This document shows positions 32,876-37,600 of a stretch of DNA of 37,600 nucleotides, piece by piece (positions within the stretch are counted from its first letter, which is position 1; every line of letters starts with the position of its first letter). The position numbers and the translations under genes are program-made. This DNA comes from Prochlorococcus sp. AG-436-C05 (GTDB lineage: Bacteria; Cyanobacteriota; Cyanobacteriia; PCC-6307; Cyanobiaceae). The DNA is taken from positions 1 to 37,600 of the forward strand of contig QCPB01000012.1 of assembly GCA_003209795.1 (NCBI GenBank). Direction: 5' to 3'. Under the pieces are notes generated by a model, which was given only the letters and a program-made list of their open reading frames with translations, searched no databases and was not told the DNA's origin.

Positions 32876-34954
32876 TCAATATGCTCCACTATTTTTTGTC
32901 TTAGGCTTGACCTCTATGGTGCTTATCCTTTGCAAGGTGTTTAATTCTAAATCCATAAATAAGACAAAATTTAGTGCTCTAAAAATAGTATTTTCACTAG
33001 GACTGTATAAATTTACAGTTCCGAAATGTTTATAACTTGTGTCTATAGACACTTTGCTAGCCAGACATTTAGAGTTTTGTTTATCACAACTTATACGATT
33101 ATTAACATCAAAAACAAACCCACCAATGATGTTCCCATTTTTATCTAGGAAATTAAATTGCATAGGATATATTGTTTTTTCTATTTTCAATACATGATAT
33201 GGGTCATGTAAATCCTTAAAAAGTGCTTGACGTTTTTTTGCTTCAGCAAGACAAAATTCATTGGCAGTAGTTCCGTAAGGAGAATAACTATCAGAGTCCT
33301 TACATTTAGTTCTAAACTGACGTAAATTATTTTGGTTAATATCAGAAATGTAGAATGTGGTAAAAGCATTTTTAAACTCTTTATTTTGCAAAGAAAGAAT
33401 AAAATCACTGCTTAATTCCGCATTTCTACCGTATGGATAAATGTTTTTTTTCAATTCATAGATATCCTTGAAAAGGTGCTTTGATTCTTTTCTTGAACTA
33501 ACATTTTCGAGAATATTATTTATATTTTTAAGATAGTCATCATTTAGGGAAAATTTTACACTTATTACTATTGTTCTATTCCTATCAAATGGAGTAGTTT
33601 TTTTCATGTATCCGGACCGCATTTTTGGTCTGTCTCTATCCATCTGTTGAAAATAACCCTCTTTACAAATTGGATGTTTTTCAGAGGTGATTTTTTCTTT
33701 TTTAATTGATTTTTTAAAGGTTTTATTACCTCGTTGTATTAATAACTCAACTTTATTATTCTCTTCGTCTGTTATTGCATCGATTACTTCTTTTAAGTTT
33801 AAAAAGTCACTACTTAATTTATTATTCACAGAGAGTATGTAATCTCCTTCTCTTAAACCTTTTCTGAATGCTGGAGAATTCTCATAAATTTTTTTTAAAA
33901 GAACTTTATCTTTGTTTTTATTAAATTCAAGCCTAGCCCCAATACCGTAAATTACCCTATTTTTTTCATTTTTATCGCAAAAAGATTGGTAAATAAATGG
34001 TTTACCAACATTAACTTCCAATACTTCACCCTTAAATAATGGAGATAAAACTTTTTCATAAAGTAAATCAAACTTACTTTCATTATTTTTTATATCTGTT
34101 GCAATATTAAAAAATATTCCCCTAGAAATTTCATTAGAACCATATGCAATTTTTTTTACATAAGAATTTAATTCTCCTAATCTAATTTCAAATATTCCTT
34201 CAACTTCATATAGAAGTCCATTTTGTTTTGTATTCTTAAGGTCGTAAGACTTGATAAATCCCTGAGAATATTGAGTTGTTTTATTTGAAAATAATTTTAA
34301 TTCCTCAACGACTCCCTCTCTAATAGACTTTTGATTCTTTATTATTAATTCGCTTGATAAATAAGTTCCAATTACTTGATTGAGCGCATTTAGTTTTGCA
34401 TTATAAATTGCATTATCTAAAGTTGATCCTTTCCCATTTGAATATATTTTTTTAGTTTCTGAATCACTTCTTAAATTTGAAGATTTATTTTGGAGTTCTT
34501 CTTTATAAAGAGTCTGCAATACACTTAACTTGACTTCTACTTTAGCAACTATGTAATAAATCAAACCTTCTTTTTTTGTCTCAATTATTTCGAAAGAATT
34601 AATAGAGCCAGGTGCGTAAGAATAATTGTTCTTAATAAAAGATTTATTTATATTTATCTTTTCTTTATCCAAAGTACTATTTTTTGAAAAAATCTTTTCA
34701 GAATCTAAAAAAGATCCAGCCACTTGATTTAATGCATTATTAGCAGCATTGTGTGATGCATCATCAATAGTTTCACCAACACCAACAACAATTACTTCTT
34801 TAATTTTTTCTTCTTTGCTAGCCAATAAATTTCCAACTAAATTTTGATTACCTTTGTTTATAGTCTCTGAAAAATTTCTTCTCTCATATGAATAAGAAGG
34901 GATATAACTTAATAAAAAAAATAAAATAAAAAATACCCTTGAAATATATTTCAC
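32876..34954 (-). CDS. Secreted protein with two tandem LPP20/FlgT-N-like repeats and a PDZ domain
   Basis: The 692-residue protein has a signal peptide (about 1-23). Two homologous segments follow, about 52-145 and 165-258, each with a (V)GxGxTxDxAxxNAxxxALNQVxGxxL pattern and an ending like EVKL/EIRL. Then comes a PDZ domain (about 335-420, with IYENSPAFRKGLREGDYILSVN) and a C-terminal half of unknown fold with a Cys-rich middle. No protease motif is seen. It is the only large gene in the unit between att copies 6 and 7. The domain names are recognised by pattern only. Confidence 0.7.
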   Translation of the reverse strand: MKYISRVFFILFFLLSYIPSYSYERRNFSETINKGNQNLVGNLLASKEEKIKEVIVVGVGETIDDASHNAANNALNQVAGSFLDSEKIFSKNSTLDKEKININKSFIKNNYSYAPGSINSFEIIETKKEGLIYYIVAKVEVKLSVLQTLYKEELQNKSSNLRSDSETKKIYSNGKGSTLDNAIYNAKLNALNQVIGTYLSSELIIKNQKSIREGVVEELKLFSNKTTQYSQGFIKSYDLKNTKQNGLLYEVEGIFEIRLGELNSYVKKIAYGSNEISRGIFFNIATDIKNNESKFDLLYEKVLSPLFKGEVLEVNVGKPFIYQSFCDKNEKNRVIYGIGARLEFNKNKDKVLLKKIYENSPAFRKGLREGDYILSVNNKLSSDFLNLKEVIDAITDEENNKVELLIQRGNKTFKKSIKKEKITSEKHPICKEGYFQQMDRDRPKMRSGYMKKTTPFDRNRTIVISVKFSLNDDYLKNINNILENVSSRKESKHLFKDIYELKKNIYPYGRNAELSSDFILSLQNKEFKNAFTTFYISDINQNNLRQFRTKCKDSDSYSPYGTTANEFCLAEAKKRQALFKDLHDPYHVLKIEKTIYPMQFNFLDKNGNIIGGFVFDVNNRISCDKQNSKCLASKVSIDTSYKHFGTVNLYSPSENTIFRALNFVLFMDLELNTLQRISTIEVKPKTKNSGAY

Positions 34955-35051
34955 TTAAGTCAATTTATTTAATTTATAACTTTATAGGATGTTTCAATAA
35001 TTTGTCTAATAAATTTCTTATTAGTTTAAATTAAAATTAAAACTTTCTTCT
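34955..35051. other. Gene-free stretch (34955-35524)
   Basis: Between the PDZ gene and the gene at 35525 I see only att copy 7, its flanking block, two phased arrays and two terminators. The first 97 bp are AT-rich with no recognisable site and probably hold the PDZ gene's promoter. Confidence 0.4.
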
Positions 35052-35098
35052 GAGCGAGCTTTGAGCGAGATTTTGCATATTTATGCAATACCTTGCTA
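35052..35098 (+). repeat. Phased repeat array S7 (gagcgag x2)
   Basis: gagcgag at 35052 and 35063 (period 11), then ttgcata, tgcaata and ttgctat elements. It is the same word as in S6 but lies upstream of an att copy, at the right end of the unit. Confidence 0.6.
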
Positions 35099-35146
35099 TA
35101 TATTCCAACTTTTTGAGACTCAGATATTTCCCTTTAGTAGCAACTA

Positions 35147-35200
35147 ATAAGCTATAGCCTCACTTCGTTCTCATGGGGGCTGTCGCATTTTGCGTAGCGG
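35147..35200 (+). repeat. Conserved block before att copy 7, with hairpin
   Basis: Near-copy of 32136-32189, including the palindrome cgcattttgcg (35184-35194). Confidence 0.6.
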
Positions 35201-35247
35201 GTGCTTTGGGAGCACTAGGTCGCAGGTTCGAATACTGTCGCCCCGAC
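35201..35247 (+). repeat. tRNA-Pro 3' fragment (att copy 7)
   Basis: 47 bp with one change (aatcctg to aatactg, the same as att copy 2). Confidence 0.92.
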
Positions 35248-35270
35248 CATTTAAAAACAAGTCATAGTAG

Positions 35271-35292
35271 CGAGTCTCCCAACTCGTTTTTT
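35271..35292 (+). terminator. Terminator following att copy 7
   Basis: cgagt / actcg hairpin and T run; the stem sequence differs from the others but pairing is kept. Confidence 0.65.
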
Positions 35293-35318
35293 ATTGCTTA
35301 CTGTCTCATATTGTGAAA

Positions 35319-35338
35319 GGGTAGCTAGAAGGGTAGCT
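35319..35338 (+). repeat. Phased repeat pair S8 (gggtagct x2)
   Basis: gggtagct at 35319 and 35331 (period 12), 72 bp after att copy 7. The word is unlike all the others, but its place and geometry are the same. Confidence 0.55.
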
Positions 35339-35481
35339 CAATAGATATAGTTTGATCTAAGATGTGCCTAGTTTTCTTCTTATCTATTACGGAATATGTT
35401 ATCTCTAAATTTAATATTCATTATTATATAAATAAACTAGTGATTCAAATAATAAAAAATTAATAGAATTTCACACAAAAA

Positions 35482-35503
35482 AAAAGACTCTAATGAGTCT
35501 TTT
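35482..35503 (-). terminator. Terminator of the gene at 35525
   Basis: aaaagactc-taat-gagtctttt hairpin; the A run to its left gives a T run on the minus strand. It lies 22 bp after the stop codon. Confidence 0.8.
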
Positions 35504-35524
35504 AATTCAAATCTATAAAAAAAT

Positions 35525-35662
35525 TTATTGATCAGTGTCAAGTTTACTAAAGTTTGGTCCAAGAATAATCCCTATAAGGGCAAAAAGACCCATAAAAGCA
35601 CCTCCTACGGCAGCTGCAGAAGGATTGAAACCACCTATAGTGATTGTAGTTAATAAATCCAT
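35525..35662 (-). CDS. Single-helix membrane microprotein, unknown
   Basis: A 45-residue frame from ATG 35662 (MDLLTTITIGGFNPSAAAVG, then a Gly/Ala-rich helix MGLFALIGIILGP and tail SKLDTDQ). A clear terminator follows. The style is that of photosystem or NDH small subunits, but I cannot name it. Confidence 0.6.
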   Translation of the reverse strand: MDLLTTITIGGFNPSAAAVGGAFMGLFALIGIILGPNFSKLDTDQ

Positions 35663-35760
35663 TGATTAAAAAACAAATATCATGCAATCATACAGAATTT
35701 TAGAGGAAAATATACATAATATATATAAAAAAGAAATAATCTAAATATCTCTTCATTGGT

Positions 35761-35782
35761 CGATCTACCTGGCAATAGATCG
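35761..35782. repeat. Inverted repeat next to S9
   Basis: cgatcta-N8-tagatcg, 7-bp perfect arms. Confidence 0.4.
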
Positions 35783-35785
35783 CTC

Positions 35786-35806
35786 AGGGGTTCTCTAGGG
35801 GGATCT
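35786..35806 (+). repeat. Phased repeat pair S9 (agggg..tct x2)
   Basis: aggggttct at 35786 and agggggatct at 35797 (period 11), the same word class as S0 and S0b. No att copy is recognisable before it. Confidence 0.4.
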
Positions 35807-35877
35807 AGGAAGTACCTACAAGTACAAATAGATGGGTTATTTATCCTATGAGGATCTAGAAATAGTGTTTAAATTTA

Positions 35878-35994
35878 CTACTTAATTATAAAAACTATCG
35901 AAAATATTAGTGCTAACCCACCTGCACCAACTAACACACCTAAACCAAGAACTGCAGGTTTTTGATTCTGCCAAAGCTGCTTAAAAAATTCCAT
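35878..35994 (-). CDS. Single-helix microprotein, family member B
   Basis: 38 residues from ATG 35994: MEFFKQLWQNQKPAVLGLG, then a helix GAGGLALIFSIVFII and a final Lys. It shares the F(K)xLWQN start and the GLG..GGL helix with members A, C and D. Confidence 0.65.
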   Translation of the reverse strand: MEFFKQLWQNQKPAVLGLGVLVGAGGLALIFSIVFIIK

Positions 35995-36006
35995 AAAAAT
36001 TACTCC

Positions 36007-36123
36007 TTATATATTGAGTAACCATAAACCATATATAAAAGCTATCGACAATGATAGTACTAACCCACCTACACCAATAACTGTATTTGGTTGATTATTC
36101 CAAAGTGCTTTAAAATCTGCCAT
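36007..36123 (-). CDS. Single-helix microprotein, family member C
   Basis: 38 residues from ATG 36123: MADFKALWNNQPNTVIGVGG followed by LVLSLSIAFIYGLWLL. It is directly upstream of member B (12 bp) and probably in the same transcript, and its own upstream leader is a copy of that of member A. Confidence 0.65.
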   Translation of the reverse strand: MADFKALWNNQPNTVIGVGGLVLSLSIAFIYGLWLLNI

Positions 36124-36196
36124 AAAAAATTACCCTTGTATATATAAAGTGTAATTATTATCTAATTAAATATATAGAGTAATTATTCTCTAATTT
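36124..36196. repeat. Shared AT-rich leader, copy 2
   Basis: Matches 32763-32840, including taattattatctaatt and agagtaattattctct; it probably contains the promoter of members C and B. Confidence 0.45.
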
Positions 36197-36287
36197 ATTG
36201 ATTTATAGAATATTTTAAAAAGTATCGCTAGTTGCAGTCAGCTATCAGTAAAACAGCTAAAACTTAATTAAGAACTTGGAAGGTCAA

Positions 36288-36386
36288 ATGCAAAATGATC
36301 AAAGGGTTTTAAGAATAATAGCTGTAGCACTAAACGTACTGATGGTGCTGATAATAATATATCTAGGCGTCTATCCAATAAAGTAA
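36288..36386 (+). CDS. Single-helix microprotein, unknown
   Basis: 32 residues from ATG 36288 (MQNDQRVLRIIAVALNVLM..., ending YLGVYPIK), preceded by a ggaagg ribosome-binding site at good distance. A basic start plus one helix. It is not clearly related to family A-D. Confidence 0.6.
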   Translation: MQNDQRVLRIIAVALNVLMVLIIIYLGVYPIK

Positions 36387-36427
36387 ATAATTCCACCAAC
36401 AAATGTACTTAATACAAGTATGTGTTA

Positions 36428-36443
36428 GATCGACTTTCAATCA
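36428..36443 (+). repeat. 15-bp dyad repeat, copy 4
   Basis: gatcgactttcaatca, one change from copy 1; the following bases (ataccattat) resemble those after copies 3 and 5. Confidence 0.5.
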
Positions 36444-36506
36444 ATACCATTATGCGACTAAATTTAATTAAATTAGCTTTTTATGCCTTTATATCGCATT
36501 ATTTAA

Positions 36507-36662
36507 ATGTATATATTTGCAACTTCTATGATTAACTTCCCTTTATTTGTAGAAGGTTTATCACTTCCCTTATTAGCTTTAGGTGTATTTGTTATTTATA
36601 AGAGATCAAAACGAAAGAAGAGAACATTTCAAGCACCACCTTCGCATCAGCTACCTAGCTAA
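36507..36662 (+). CDS. Single-helix membrane protein with basic tail
   Basis: 51 residues from ATG 36507 (MYIFATSMINFPLFVEGLSL..., one helix, then YKRSKRKKRTFQ). Its stop codon overlaps the ATG of the DUF1651 gene (TAATG), so the two are translationally coupled. Unknown family. Confidence 0.55.
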   Translation: MYIFATSMINFPLFVEGLSLPLLALGVFVIYKRSKRKKRTFQAPPSHQLPS

Positions 36663-36904
36663 TGGCTAAATCTTATTGGTTAATTAATTCAAACAGGTCA
36701 GAGGTTAGAAGGTTTATAAAAAACGATAAGAGTATTGATTTACCTGTCGAGTATATGTTTATTGACTCTGGAGAAATAGTCGGCATATTAGGGAAAGAAC
36801 CACCTGAAATGACAACAACAATTTCTGTAGATATATATTTAGCAAGAGAAATATATGAAAGATTACTTTCTCAGGGATGGATAAAAATTGATCCTGCTTG
36901 GTAA
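36662..36904 (+). CDS. DUF1651 family protein, copy 1
   Basis: The 80-residue soluble protein starts MAKSYWLINSNRSEVRRFIK and ends LLSQGWIKIDPAW. The N-terminal W(L)..S, central FIDSG and terminal GWxxxxPxW pattern is that of DUF1651, a small family of marine picocyanobacteria with no known role. It is convergent with a second member at 36969. Confidence 0.75.
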   Translation: MAKSYWLINSNRSEVRRFIKNDKSIDLPVEYMFIDSGEIVGILGKEPPEMTTTISVDIYLAREIYERLLSQGWIKIDPAW

Positions 36905-36908
36905 TTAG

Positions 36909-36960
36909 TTCCCAAACGAGATTCTGCATAACCTTGCATAGCTTTGCTGTCCGCATCGGC
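36909..36960 (+). repeat. Partial phased array between the DUF1651 genes
   Basis: cgagattctgcataaccttgcata...gctgtc resembles the second half of S6 with ttgcata elements 11 bp apart; only one outer word is left. It occupies the whole gap between two convergent genes. Confidence 0.4.
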
Positions 36961-36968
36961 CGCTATAT

Positions 36969-37232
36969 TTACCATCTTGGCTCAGTAACTTGCCACCCCG
37001 CAGTAATTAATTGTTGGTACTCTTTGCGTGCAACATCTATTTTAATTTCTTTTCTTGTTTTCATAAGTGGTGGTTTATCTCCATTTGCACCAACAACAAT
37101 TCCACTATCAACAAACATATACTCAAAAAACTTATCCTTATTATTCTTATTCTTTGTAAAACGTCTTACCTCAGTCCAGTTGGGGCATATTAACCATGCC
37201 TCCTCAGTAACTTTCCTAGAGTCTCTATCCAT
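36969..37232 (-). CDS. DUF1651 family protein, copy 2
   Basis: From ATG 37232 the protein has 87 residues (MDRDSRKVTEEAWLICPNWT...). It aligns with copy 1 over EVRRF, EYMFVDSG, PPLM and the ending LITAGWQVTEPRW. A longer frame to ATG 37265 adds 11 hydrophobic residues that the family does not have. The two copies are clearly related but well diverged, so the duplication is old or the copies arrived separately. Confidence 0.72.
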   Translation of the reverse strand: MDRDSRKVTEEAWLICPNWTEVRRFTKNKNNKDKFFEYMFVDSGIVVGANGDKPPLMKTRKEIKIDVARKEYQQLITAGWQVTEPRW

Positions 37233-37316
37233 ATTAAATAAGCAATAAACAGACCATAGCCCCAATACTAAAAATTAAACTCCAACCCTGAGATTTAATT
37301 TTCAATTTTAGAAATA

Positions 37317-37430
37317 CTACTTATATATTGAGTAACCATATATAAAAACTATCGACAATATTAGTACTAAGCCACCTAAACCAAGAACTGCCTGTGAGTG
37401 ATTCTGCCAAAGCTCCTTAAAATCTTCCAT
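37317..37430 (-). CDS. Single-helix microprotein, family member D
   Basis: 37 residues from ATG 37430: MEDFKELWQNHSQAVLGLGG followed by LVLILSIVFIYGYSIYK. It is closest to member C in the helix and to member A in the N-terminal part (KELWQNH / QELWQNH). Confidence 0.65.
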   Translation of the reverse strand: MEDFKELWQNHSQAVLGLGGLVLILSIVFIYGYSIYK

Positions 37431-37461
37431 TAAAAAAAAAAGGTTTTATCCCTCTATGTTA

Positions 37462-37492
37462 GATCGACTGTCAATCAGAACCACTATAAATT
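37462..37492 (+). repeat. 15-bp dyad repeat, copy 5, with extended match
   Basis: gatcgactgtcaatca plus the same 15 bp as at 31986; it lies just upstream of att copy 8. Confidence 0.6.
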
Positions 37493-37510
37493 AATGAGAC
37501 CTAATGCCTA

Positions 37511-37550
37511 TGGAGTACTAGGTCGCAGGTTCGAATCCTGTCGCCCCGAT
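37511..37550 (+). repeat. tRNA-Pro 3' fragment (att copy 8)
   Basis: 40 bp from tggagtactagg to cgccccgat with one change (gcac to gtac). It is the most distal copy visible; the array may continue beyond the window. Confidence 0.85.
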
Positions 37551-37600
37551 AGTCATAGCAATAAAGATTAAAGCTTCTATTCAATTTAGAAGAAAGAATA

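Noticed and set aside
36898-37248. Plus-strand open frame of 116 codons
   Set aside because: It is the antisense of the second DUF1651 gene, which has a clear paralogue in the window.
15079-37550. tRNA-Pro fragments as working tRNA genes
   Set aside because: All lack the 5' acceptor strand and D-arm; only the 3' half is present.
29844-37550. CRISPR array
   Set aside because: Repeats are hundreds to thousands of bases apart, derive from a tRNA gene, and there are no spacers or cas genes.

Overview
The window looks like a piece of a marine picocyanobacterial chromosome, most likely high-light-adapted Prochlorococcus. The evidence is a very AT-rich composition, tiny intergenic gaps, Ycf54, PsbY, high-light-inducible (Hli) proteins, CrtH, DUF1651 and DUF3303 proteins, and the phosphate porin/pstS/phoBR cluster. 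I infer the genus from gene content; the strain cannot be fixed from the sequence alone.

Layout. 1-8.4 kb is ordinary core genome: recC (cut by the window edge), ycf54, pdxJ, an acyltransferase, a lipoprotein, the bolA-grxD pair, an atypical response regulator, crtH, trmFO and psbY. 8.6-13.1 kb holds tRNA-Lys, a DUF3303 protein, an intact hli gene, a second hli gene with an in-frame stop, a small zinc-ribbon protein and two tandem porin genes that share an almost identical block.

From 13.3 kb to the end the window is one large integration hot spot. It begins with an intact tRNA-Pro(TGG). Copies of that tRNA's 3' half then recur at about 15.1, 26.1, 29.8, 30.5, 32.0 (degenerate), 32.2, 35.2 and 37.5 kb, always in the same orientation. 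Most copies are followed by a short hairpin terminator and, 70-77 bp past the copy, by a pair of 7-8 bp words repeated one helical turn apart. This is the structure expected of successive insertions of tRNA-targeting integrative elements of the tycheposon type. The only recombinase seen is a full-length tyrosine recombinase at 24.7-26.0 kb, next to the 26.1 kb copy.

The att copies divide the region into units. Unit 15.1-26.1 kb carries an arsenate-efflux set (arsR, a GAPDH gene, arsJ), chrA, pstS, a phosphate-type porin and phoB-phoR, so it is a phosphate/arsenate island with two candidate PHO boxes and an ArsR-type operator. Unit 26.2-29.8 kb carries a complete three-gene succinate dehydrogenase/fumarate reductase. 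Later units carry one to several small membrane or secreted proteins, including an orphan HlyD-like domain lipoprotein, a 692-residue secreted PDZ protein, a family of four 37-45 residue single-helix proteins, and two DUF1651 proteins. Units of about 0.2-0.7 kb have almost no cargo.

The most novel signals are the att array with its phased repeats, a 15-bp dyad repeated five times among the distal units, the dispersed microprotein family, and a hairpin at 24.5 kb whose loop is complementary to the ribosome-binding site of two porin mRNAs.
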